The position numbers were made by a program, and so were the translations under genes. 64,000 nt of DNA from Clytia hemisphaerica (lineage: Eukaryota; Cnidaria; Hydrozoa; Leptothecata; Clytiidae): positions 9,015 to 73,014 of the forward strand of contig CACVBU010000217.1 in the NCBI GenBank assembly GCA_902728285.1. The letters are read 5' to 3'. This document shows positions 1 through 10,380 of this stretch, in pieces. The notes under the pieces are model-generated. The model did not search any database, was not told where the DNA came from, and was given only the letters and a program-made list of their open reading frames with translations. How positions within the stretch are numbered: the stretch's first letter is position 1; each line of letters starts with the position of its first letter.

Positions 1-60
1 GAAAATCTTTACATTTTTCAGATCATTTGGCGCATTGGGCTTTTTTAAAATAAATTTGAA

Positions 61-215
61 TATGGGGGGGTGATTGATATAACATTTTTTAGAAATTAAC
101 CCCCGGACATTGTGAATTTTGACCCCGGACAAGCATCAGTTGACCCCCTGGACATTGAAAATAACCCCACACAGAGCAAGTTTATTCCCGGGACAGGGCA
201 AACTTTGTAGATTTT
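61..215. repeat. Copy of a (C)n-rich 'CCCCGGACA' interspersed repeat in astacin 1 intron 1
   Basis: The stretch holds the recurring words CCCCGGACATTGTGAA, GACAAGCATCAGTTGACC and CCTGGACATTG. The same block occurs at 17041-17218 and 57604-57768 in intron 1 of astacins 2 and 3, so it predates the duplication. Reverse-orientation relatives with GTCCGGGGG words sit at 2425-2650, 19160-19325 and 60085-60262. It is a dispersed non-coding repeat; its class is not evident. Confidence 0.6.
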
Positions 216-2424
216 TCACTAATTTTGGATTTGAGCATCCTGTCTCCGTGTAACTGATCAATTTCAATTGACTTGTTAAATTATCAACTGTAACAACGGT
301 CTTCCTATTCTTTCATATCATTTTAGACGAAGGTCTTTACGAAGGAGACATGATTTTAGATCCTGACCAGCAGAAGGAGGTCGAAGATGGAACTTTCACT
401 TTCTCATCAACTGGCAACAGAAACTAATTGTGGCCAAATGCTGTCGTTCCTTACTCATTGACTTCTGATTTAGGTAAGAAATTAATAACGCTATACTGTA
501 TTTTACAAACTTAGTCACTATCTAAGAAATAAGCTCTAGGCCGAAGGAAAATTCGTGAATGGGAGTTGTTGTCGAAGCTTTACCGCAGCGCAGCAATGTT
601 TTTATTACTTTCTTTTGTTTTTAAGTCAGAAAATTCAGCGGGGTGGGAAAAATATATTTGGTCCATTTTGGGAAGCTCTGAATAGCAATATAGTGGAATC
701 TCAAAGCAAAAACTGACAAAATTACGTCAAATAAATGTCATCATTTGGCCATAACTTAAGTTTTAAATCCGTCATTACTTTGTGTAGTTGTCAACAAAAG
801 TACTAAGAAATGACTGAAGGGTATATAACTGGTTTCCATCTCAAAATTTCATAAATTTGAGGCTACCATACAATAAAAACATCCAAATTCAGGCAACAAC
901 TACCAAGAAGTGGTGTATTTACCCCCTGATTTGCCCACAGTGACCCTGATTACAGACAATGAAAACCACCAATAACTTTCCCATTGCTCCTACTACAAAA
1001 TGATCCTTGTTTCAGTGGTCAGAAATAAAATTGGTACACCATAAAACCGCTTTATGGTAGAAATAGGTCCAAAAACGATAAAAATCGCCTAAAATGGCCA
1101 TTTTTACCCCCTGGTTTGTCCATTTGCACCCTGGTTTTGTTAGTTTTAAGTCAGCATTGTAATCTTTCAGAATACGAAAATCAAGTTAAACTATTTTTGA
1201 TGACGTTTTAACAAAGATTAGTGGTGAAAATTGCTCAAATAAGGTAAAAACCCATAAAAATGGGCAATTTTACCCCCTGCAGCCCTGAAATAATACTAAT
1301 AATACTGTCTGTTTGAATTTTTTCTGATGTATTGCATCAAAGTCTATTATAACAATTAGTTTGTGTCTCATCAAAAGTTGTTTGGGTAGGTCCCAGACTT
1401 AAAAAGGGTCAAAATTTAGTTAAAATACCCAAATTTTCCCTTTTTTTCCCCAGGCAAACCTATAAAAATAGTTTTTCACAAAAATTTTTTGCCGAAAATA
1501 ATTAACAGCCTACCTTGAAACTTTTTGCAAAGTTTCAAAGCAATTGGTCAACTGATTGACTAGATACAGCAAATTATATTATCCCTGGGATGGCATTTTC
1601 CTTAACAAATCCTTAAAAAGGGTAAAAAGTACCCCCTAAACTCGGGCCCAGTTTGAAAAATTGACCAGGAGTTAGCTTTGGGGACCGACCATTTCCAAAA
1701 CTAGGATAGTTGAGGATTCCAAAAATTTATAGTTTATCCTGTAGAATCTTGGGTTAAGCAAAATGCCATTTTTTGGGTTTGGTTCCCGGACTAAATAGAC
1801 TAAAAATGATTAGGTCGTAAAAAAGAGACCAGGCTTGGCCCCCCCCTGTAAGTTACTTTTAGACTGAGATTAGGTGTGGTGCTCTACCTCATCATTCCAT
1901 CATTCCATAGACTTCCTCCTTCCCGACTTCACCGACAGCCACCAGATACTTATTTTCTTCATTTTACTCATTGAATATAGCCCGTGATTCATGCGTGAAT
2001 TTCAACATTCGATCGATCAATATCACAAATATACTTGTATTCGCTTCAAGAGGCGATCAAATGAACGAGCTTACATCGGCTTTTACATGGGTGGAGGGTA
2101 AGTTTTTCTTTACCTCTAAGTTCACGCCCTTTACGCCCTTTATGGTGCTCCAATCATTTAGAAAACGTCATTTCAACGCTGTTTTTCTCGAGTGACGTTG
2201 AGAAATCGACCATGTCCACTAAAAAGTCCTCTATATCGTTTTCGAGAGCTTTCGAGTAGTACGAGTAGTTTTGGGTTCTAGCGACTTTGAATTTTATTAA
2301 ATTCCGAGTCCCAAGGGGTTTTGCTTGTGACGTTAGTCTTTTACCCATAGAAGGATTTGATTACTCCCTCTCAAACAAGTTTTTAAGTACGTTCTTCTTT
2401 CGAATGCGCTTTTCCAGAAAATGT

Positions 2425-2650
2425 CCGTACATGGGGGTGGAGGATACAGTGTCCAGGGGATAGCGGAAAATCTACAAATTTGCCTTATCCGGGGGGTAAA
2501 ATTGCTCTGTTTGAGGTTGATTTTGAATGTTCAGGGGGTCAACTGATGTTGTTCGGGGGGTTAGACCTGCTGTCCAGGGGTAAAAAGTAATGATGTCCGG
2601 GGGTAGATTTCCAAAAAAATGCTATATCCTCTATCCCCTCCCCATATTTA
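2425..2650. repeat. G-rich 'GTCCGGGGG' interspersed repeat, astacin 1 intron 3
   Basis: Reverse-orientation relative of the block at 61-215. Motifs GTCCAGGGG, ATCCGGGGGG, GTTCGGGGGG and GTCCGGGGG recur, and it is bounded by sequence resembling AATATGGGGG(G)TGGA. The equivalent in astacin 3 is 60085-60262, and a stray copy lies at 19160-19325 inside the DAAM fragment. Confidence 0.55.
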
Positions 2651-4990
2651 AATACATTCTTCTTTCGAATGAGCTAAAATCAAATCCACTCTGGAGATAG
2701 TTGTTGCTGATACTAAGAATAGCTTATACAACAAAAAGTTAAGAAAGTTTGGCCCAGATTTGTCTTGACGATGCAGCAAACACTGTATCACATTCACGAT
2801 TTGCGTATGAATTCTGTCTTTCTATTTTAGTTGTTCGTCACCAGTCGGTTATACCGGCGGCAGAAATAGGGTTTCGTTATCCAAAGGATGTCATTGGAGA
2901 TCAACAATCATGCATGAAATCGGTCACAGTTTAGGCAAGTAAAAATTTACGAAATTGTCACACAGGCTAGAAATCTTCAGGAAAAATAAAGTTAGATACA
3001 TGTACAATCAATGTTTCAACTTTTTCGTTTGTAGGAGAAAAACGTCATTTAAGAATTTTCACTAGGATTTCCGTCCAAACTGTAAGCTTTTGAAAAGCAA
3101 AAATATAATGTGTAAAAACTTTGTCTGACTTTGAAGTTTTTTTATCCATATTCACCAAAAGCTTCTTGATTTATTTCCATATTCCAAAGTCAAGACAAAG
3201 TTTAAACTTTTATATGGGTTTGATCCTTAAGTCTATGCTGTGCAAAGTTGAATGTTCTTTTCCTCGGTTAATTTGGTAATGTTCTGTAAAAATATTTTTT
3301 TGAACCAGATAAAACTTAAAAGAAAGATGAAAAATAAAAACAAAATGTTTTAAACCCTTTATCTTCTTGTCGTTACAATAAACGTTTTTTTTAAGAAACA
3401 CACTTTTAAGAAACACGAGACTCAGAATGCCTAAAAACTAAGAAACATTTAAGAAACATGCTGAGGCTGAGAATGAGAAAATAACATTTTTAATTCGTTT
3501 TTTAAAAAAAGAACCTTTCAATCAAAACAAATGTTTTTTTTTTCTTTGCATGAAAAAACGGGCTGATTATATGAAAAAGTTTAAAAACATGTAAAAAACA
3601 TTTAAGGCACAAAAGGCCGATTTCTTAAGAAACATTGAGGCTGCTTGGTAAAACTAGTTTCTTAAAAGAAAACGTGTACTTTCTGTACCAAGTAAAGCAT
3701 AACGAGAAAGCCTCTCTCACGAGACCATATGATACCGTCTCAAATCGTCTGATAATTTGTAGAAAACCTAAAAGCAGATTAGGAATAAAATAAACTGTTA
3801 CCAATTAACAAATAAACCAATCAAATCTTTTATCATACGTTTCCACCACGAGCAGTCACGTCCTGACAGAGACAACCACGTCACCATTTTATTCCACAAC
3901 GTCGCCAGGGGAACGGAACATAATTTCAAGAAACAATCATACTCTACAATTGACTCAAAGGTAATTTCATACAGGAGATAATTTTGAAAGTGAAAATACT
4001 GTACATTGAATCAGTTTTTTTAACACCTGAAACCTCAATTACCTTACTTTACTAAGCATCTGAGTGAAAAGACTAATATGTTGAAAATGAAACAACTTAC
4101 TATGAAAGCCCTTTCTACAGTATAGAGTCTCCCATAACTCGAACATCTTCAGCTCGAATAACTATCCTTAACTCTAACATGGTTTCTCGCAGCTTCAGAT
4201 AACAAACCCATCTCAACAAGTCTACGTAACTCTCGAAATTTCCATAATTCAAACAACCTAGTCATAAAAATATTTCTAATATACATTTAACTATATTAAC
4301 CTAACCCTCGGGAATCAAAACAAACTTCACTTTCAAAATGTTCAATAATTTTTGTCAACAGGGCACTCCATACGATTACAGATCAATGATGCATTACTCA
4401 TGGGACGCATTCGGTCCCGGCAAAATGACCATTCAGACAAAAGATCCCAGCATGCAATACGAGATCGGTATTGGACAAGGCGATCGGGGATTCAGTGATA
4501 TTGATATCAAACAATTGAATTTACTCTACGGATGTTGTAAGTTTTTTTCAGTTATAATCTTAGACTGGCACGCCAGTCGGGCTGGAACAGTATCACGCGG
4601 GAAAAGTGAGCGTAGAAGTTAGGAAAGGCTGAATGTTAATCAGCAGCCTCTCACCGACTTTTGCTCGTTCTCCTACGCAGCTCCTATTCTAGCAGACGCT
4701 AACCGTCTTTATGTTCCCGCCTTCTGACATAATTAACATAATTAACAGACTAGTTTGGTAGTCTATCATAATCTATCATCGGCCATTATGGTGTTTTCCA
4801 AACCTACCTAATAAGTTAGTACCTTACAGTCGAGAAAATTGACTTTGTTGAGAAAAAAAAAAACACTTTCCAAATTCTTTTCTCTTGAACTTATTTGACG
4901 AGAGTTTCAGCAAAAACAAAAAACCGAAAACAGCAACTTCCCAAAACAAAGTTGATATCGTAAGTTCTAAACTTTTTCACCCTGCTCAAT

Positions 4991-5200
4991 ACACATATTT
5001 CCTATTAGCAGATTCATGCGAAAGTCACGAAAAAACGTCGAGTAAACGAACTTTTGATTGGCGGAGGCATGCAAAGATTACCTCATACTCTGGGCATTTT
5101 GAAAAAATATGCTTGTATATGCAATATTTCAGCCAATCAGAGACTTTCTCGACGTTTTTCGTGACTTTTTTACATGAATCCGCTAATAGGAAATACGTGT
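4991..5200. mobile_element. Short TIR element (MITE), about 210 bp, in astacin 1 intron 6
   Basis: The left end ACACATATTTCCTATTAGC is matched by the reverse complement of the right end GCTAATAGGAAATACGTGT. The arms continue inward through AAGTCACGAAAAAACGTCGA and TCGACGTTTTTCGTGACTT. The open frames across it on both strands (4885-5391 + and 5025-5234 -) are by-products of the inverted arms. Confidence 0.75.
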
Positions 5201-5969
5201 TGGTTACTAAATTTTTTTTCACTGAAAAATCCATATTAAATACTAAAGTTGGCTACACATTCAATAGAAGTTCTCTTAAATTAAATGATTTTCATTATTT
5301 TAGCACAAAGCAACGAAAGATTACCACCCTACACACCACCATCCAAAGGTTCGTTTCTCATGCATGCAAACTAATACACGCTTTTTTATAAGAACAATCC
5401 CATAAGAACAGTTTTAAATGAACATGAGACTCAATTGTTCGCCAAAATTCTAAAAATTTATCAAGAATAATCCAAGCCTCAGATTAAGCCAGAGAATGCA
5501 GATTTTAAGCCCCTCCCATTTAGCCCCCCATTTATATAAGTTAACTTATTAAAGGTTTTCTACGAGAATAAAAGGAGCTTATTTTACATGCTGAGTCGGA
5601 TAAAGTAAAGCTACTTTTTTACGCAACGATATCCTGCAAGATGTGACATCACATTCTATTGCTTTTGTAAACAAAAAATAGCAAAGTTGATTTCGAGCAA
5701 ATTTGCAATCGAATGTTTTGATTATAAGATAGAAAACGTGTCTATTTATTATAAACATAAAAACTATTGAAAGAGTATCAGTAAAAGTTTCTTCGTTTGC
5801 GGGGAATGTTTTTTTATTCAATGTATTTTCATTTAAAAAAAACCCTATTCTAATCTTGTCGCACTTGTTTTTACTACATCAGCAACATCAGACATTTCAA
5901 TCCAAACAAAACCTTTAAGAACATGTTATCTACTGCTTCTTAGCTCTAGTTTTGACGGCCGACTCTCTG

Positions 5970-6116
5970 CCCTGCCTATTCTAATTGTGGGCAGTTTAAT
6001 TCTTTGCTTCAAAAAGGTTGAAAGAAAACATTGCATTGACGTCAAAAGAGGGCAATGCATTGACTTTAGACAGCCAATCTTTTGCCCACTTTAATTCACA
6101 ATTAGAATTGGCAGGG
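5970..6116. mobile_element. Short TIR element (MITE), about 147 bp, in astacin 1 intron 7
   Basis: Ends CCCTGCCTATTCTAATTGTG and CACAATTAGAATTGGCAGGG are near-perfect inverted repeats. The interior has two copies of a GCATTGAC word in an AT-rich stretch. Non-coding. Confidence 0.65.
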
Positions 6117-6819
6117 TGAAAAGTGGGGTCGTCTAAACTAGAGTAATGTTTAGTTCATGCAATGACATTTCTGGTTTTAAGGTGTTCTTTTGAATTTTAA
6201 AGCTCGTATTGAAGACAAAGTAGATGTGACAAAGTCTCGTGGAATAATCTTAGCTCTTAAATCTTTTACAATACAGATTGTCACGATTTGAGAGGTTGTG
6301 CTTCACAAGTCCACGAAGGAAATTGTCAGTCAAGTTCTTGGCAAACTTACCTTCGAAAACATTGTAGAAAGAGTTGTGGATTCTGTAAAGTTACTGGAGG
6401 ACCAAATACGCCCAAACCATGGACCCCCGGACCTAATACCCCACGCCCAAACACGCCCAAACCATGGACACCAAAACCAGACACACCACGCCCTGGAAGT
6501 AAGGGTTCTCTTTAGCTCTCTTGTTATTTAGTTTGACATACTTTAAACTAATCTAAGGTACTGTACTCTGGCCCCGTACTATACTAGTGTAATCTACTTC
6601 AGGCATAGTTTTTTTTAAACTCACCGTTTCTAAAGAAACTTTTTTGACCTACTTTCAAACTTTGAGTATATGAATAAAAATGGGCTCAACTTTAGCATTT
6701 TTTAATCATTTGTAGGACTAATTGTAAAACTGATAAGCTAAAGTCCAATAAAAAACCAAATGAGTTTTGATGAAAAACTTGTCACCAGGTCCCAAAAAAT
6801 CAAAGATGAAAAAATAAAA

Positions 6820-7090
6820 AAAAACCCTCAGATTTTCACCCAATGAACAAGTGGGCCAAATTTCAGCCGATACCCAATCATTTTTGAAGTCGCAAGTCTA
6901 CTTTTCAAAGTTTCAGCCTCGTTTTGGAGTTAAAACTCATGAAAAATATAAAATTTGAAAAATATAAAAATATAATTTTTGCAAAAGTGTAAAAGCGCCC
7001 CCAGATATTCACCCAATGAACAAGTGTGCTGAATTTCAGCCAAATCCGACCATTTTTGAAGTCTCCAGCCTGCCCCAAAGTTTTCGGACA
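6820..7090. repeat. Imperfect tandem duplication in astacin 1 intron 8
   Basis: The phrase CAGATTTTCACCCAATGAACA near 6830 recurs as CAGATATTCACCCAATGAACA near 7003. Each is followed by AATTTCAGCC and CATTTTTGAAGTC. The spacing is about 170 bp. Non-coding. Confidence 0.6.
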
Positions 7091-7799
7091 GACATACAGA
7101 TTCTAGCTCAACTGAAGTTGAGAACTAATAAAGTAAATATATTCATTTTCCAATGATGTATATCTTAAACTTTCAGATTGTTACGATCGGGTGGTTGATT
7201 GTCACAAATTGGGACGACACCAATGCAACAGTTCCAGTTCTGCATGGAGAAATTACATGAAACGTAGCTGCAAACGTTATTGTAACTTTTGTTAAAAGAC
7301 TCCAAATTGAAAAAATACGCATATACAAAGTTTAAATACAAGCGTCTTTTGAATTCTCAATAGACCTTTTCATAAATGACGTCACGAACATTACTTGCCT
7401 TAGTCTGAATTGCAGACCTCTACAAACCCTAGGTAGTATAAGGAGCACGAATCCGTTAGTGGATGCCAGCAGCCTACACTTGCCTCGTTTTGAAATTATT
7501 GCCATTGTGATTATGTCCCACTTCAATCACCCTACGAGACCCCCTCCTCCCTGAAACTTAGTCAAAAATTTAATCATTCCGTGAAAAAGTGCCTGAAATT
7601 TTATCCTTGTCCAAAAGCTTCTGACTAGCCAGCTCCGTAAAAGTAATGTGGGGAAACGCTTTTTAAAAACATTGAAATAATTTTCTAGTAGTAAATTCAA
7701 ATCTGCTATTAACAGGGTAACATTTAAACTGTGGCAATCAAATATTTTGTCTCTTTGAAATGGGAGTAACTGTTTTTTTTTTGACTTCACAATTTCTCT

Positions 7800-8462
7800 T
7801 AGCAACTATTTCAACGTCAAAAAATGCAAATTGCTATCAAATGAGACTGACTCATTATTCATTGATGGAGAAGAAGTTGAACACGTTGCTAAATTCATCT
7901 TTCTCGGATCTGTTGGGCCTGAAGTCAGCGATGATGTGTTAAGAAGAATAGCCCTAGCCTCAGCTGCTTTTGGTAAACTAAAGAAAAATGTATGGTCAAG
8001 AAACGACTTATCTCTACGAATCAAATCGAGACTCTTCTACGCACGCACTCATCATACCAATAGCAATATATGCCTGTGAAACTTGGTCTTTAAAGAAAAA
8101 GATATGTCAAAACTTTCAGTCTTCCAAAACGACTGCCTCAGAATCATGGCTGGGAAACGCAGAATCGACAGAACAAAAATAGTAGATTTAAAGCGTACTC
8201 TTGGTGTCAAGGAGGAGAATGAATTGGTTTGGTCACATCTCAAGAAGAGACCCCAACATCAAATATGTGCACAAGGCTTATAAGCTAGATTTTAAGGAAA
8301 TAAGACCCCGTGGACGTCCCCCAAAAAGATGAAGCGATCTAATCCGAGAAGACACAGGGATCCCACTTCTTACTGCTGAGCGCCGTGCCCGTGACAGAGA
8401 AACGTGGAAAGAGTTTGTCTCCAAGAAGTGTGCAAAGATCCCCGTGGGATTATGCTCTTAAG
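7800..8462 (+). mobile_element. Decayed non-LTR retrotransposon (LINE), C-terminal end of the reverse transcriptase ORF
   Basis: Split frames between 7831 and 8460 read like the C-terminal part of a LINE pol protein: an FIFLGSVG block, an ALASAAFGKLK helix, an IYACETWSL segment, FQNDCLRIMAGKRR, and after a frame change RGRPPKRW and ARDRETWKEF. The pieces lie in different + frames and are interrupted, so it is 5'-truncated and dead. The 3' end runs into AAGTCAAGTAAGTCAAG, a short-repeat tail as expected for a LINE. No RT catalytic core (FxDD) is present. It sits between astacin 1 and CTHRC1-like gene A. Confidence 0.8.
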
Positions 8463-8969
8463 TCAAGTAAGTCAAGTCTATTCTCAGCAGCAGCCAGCAG
8501 CGGAATTTTTCAAAATATCTGTTCTTTTTTCCAGGAGAGGAAACTTTGGAGTTAAATCCAAGAGCCAGTTATTTTTTTCAAGCACAAAAAAAATCTAAGA
8601 AGGATTCTCTGAAATTCAAGGAGCAATCAATTAGAAAATAAATTCATTTACTTTTCCAATCAACCAAGGACAGGAACATCATGGCCTTCAATCAAATTGC
8701 ATAAGAACAGATGAATTTTCCTAGTAGTCATGATTTAAACTAAGAACATATATAAATTTCAAGGAGCCTGAATTTATTCAAGAACAGATAAGTTTTATCC
8801 AGGAGTCTGGCAAGAAAAGAACGGATACATTTTGCAGGGAAATATGCCTTTCTGAACAGATCATTTGTAATTTTTAGCCGTTGGCTGCTCTTGTATTCTT
8901 CCAAATTTTGAATGAAGAATGAGCATTGACATTGACTGGTTATATCGAAACATTTGCATCAAAATCTGC

Positions 8970-9110
8970 TGTTAATAAAGAAAATTTTTTCCCCGATATT
9001 TTATCACCCGACCAAAACTTTTACCCGGTTTTTTATCCCCGTCTAAAACTGTTATCCAATTTTTCAATCCCCGACCAAGATTTTCTCCCATTTTTTTATT
9101 TCAACAGAAA
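8970..9110. repeat. About three degenerate ~35-bp tandem units
   Basis: Three successive phrases of the form CCCCGA/TCTAAAAC...TTATCC/CCC, including CACCCGACCAAAACTTTTAC, CCCCGTCTAAAACTGTTATC and CCCCGACCAAGATTTTCTCC. Each is followed by a T-run. AT-rich, non-coding. Confidence 0.5.
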
Positions 9111-9959
9111 AAAGGATTTCTATTTTATTTTTGCATTGTAAATGTTTCCAGAGATGTTTCTTAGCAGAACAAATAAAATGACTTTCTCTTCAAACGAGTT
9201 CTTTTTTGCCTAATAAACACAACAAGCTACAATCAGTGTCATAATAATATATTGGCACTTTTGGCTAATTAACAATTTTTCGAAAATTGAAGTTCGAGCG
9301 AGAATGTCAATTTTTAGGCCTTCAACTTGAAAATTAAAAATGCCGATTTCTGCTCTGCTGGGGGGTCTGAAATTAGGAGAAAACCCTAAAAATGTGAAAA
9401 ATAACCCTTTTCTGACCATTTTGAGGCATTTTCATTAGTTTAAAATCAATTTTTGTGAAATATTTAACTTTTTGAAAAGGTGCAATTTACGAAAAGTCAA
9501 AAACGGGAAAATTTCAGAAAATTTTGACTTTTTTTTTTTCAAGTTTTAGCCCCTAAAATTGACAAAATGTGACGAAGTTTTTCCCCAACGAATAAAAACC
9601 CCAAATAAATAAAATCCTGCCCTTTTTTTCCCGATGAGGTATGCAATATACGATGGAGAAATCAGTACACATTTCAAAGAAGGCTGTCTTAAGATAAGAT
9701 ACTCATGGTATGTGTGTCCAGAAATAAGTGGAACAGATTTAAAAAAATCGAAACTTTTACTTTTCTCTGCTGCTTTAATTGCGCGCTGAATAGAATTGGT
9801 ATTCAACAACATAGGTCGGAATATGATTTGGGCATGCAATTTTCACGGGTAAAGAGAAAAGATTAAAAACAAAACTTTTTATCTTCTTAAAAAAATTTCA
9901 TACGTGGAATATGAAATAACCCAAATGTAATTATAGCGTAATTGTAAATTTATTTTTCC

Positions 9960-10240
9960 AGCTATGGAAACCTATGTCATGCAGAGATAACACGATAAAC
10001 TTTTCGCAATACAGTAGAGAGTTTGTACATCCAAAAATAGAGAGAAACTGATTCCCATAACTCTCCTTTCTGAGAAATCGTTTCAATTCTTAGTTACCTA
10101 CTAAAGTAAACCTTTCAAATACATTTGCTCAACATAAACTTTTTAACCAGCTTGAACCTCTGAATAAATCTTACCTTAAATGTTTCGTTTACAATTTGAG
10201 AGCAACATTAGTTTCAATCAAACCTTTGAAATTATAAAAA
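9960..10240 (+). promoter_or_regulatory. Conserved upstream region and TATA box of CTHRC1-like gene A
   Basis: The block from about 9960 aligns with 34860-35110 upstream of gene B; shared words include GTAGAGAGTTTGTACATCC and CTTTTTAACCAGCTTGAACC. It ends in a TATA box, TATAAAAA at 10233-10240, about 148 bp before the start codon; gene B has the same box at the same distance. Gene C has TACAAAA in the aligned position. Confidence 0.6.
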
Positions 10241-10380
10241 AGGATCTGGGAACTATATGGCTTTTGCCTTTTCTTTAAATTTCGAAAAACTTAGGCAATC
10301 GACGACAAAAACCAAAGAGATAGAGAAGAGCACGCAAAAGACTGAAGAAATCTGCGAAACCATCAACAAAATAAGCAAAA

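Larger units (their letters stand above)
327..7295 (+). pseudogene. Astacin metalloprotease with two ShKT domains, copy 1 (pseudogene; exon 1 lies before the window)
   Basis: Exons by splice sites and alignment to copies 2 and 3: 327-473 (end of prodomain), 1981-2097, 2831-2934 (HEIGHSLG), 3839-3960 (FHHEQSRPDRD), 4362-4536 (Met-turn SMMHY and YGC end of the catalytic domain), 5304-5348 (Pro-rich linker), 6277-6498 (six-Cys ShKT plus a Pro/Thr-rich PNTPKPWTP-like linker), 7177-7295 (second six-Cys ShKT, ending FC then TAA). The intact form would be about 376 residues: a secreted zinc endopeptidase. Lesions: codon 58 (Lys in the other copies) is TAA at 425-427; exon 3 has lost 7 bp (117 against 124 bp), shifting the frame; the acceptor before 3839 reads AC where copy 3 has AG; the donor after 2934 is GC instead of GT. 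Exons from 4362 onward are clean and show the domain layout missing from the other copies. Calling it a pseudogene is inference from four independent defects. Confidence 0.9.

Noticed and set aside
4885..5391. 168-codon open frame
   Set aside because: It crosses a MITE with inverted ends in astacin 1 intron 6; the frame is a by-product and has no domain.
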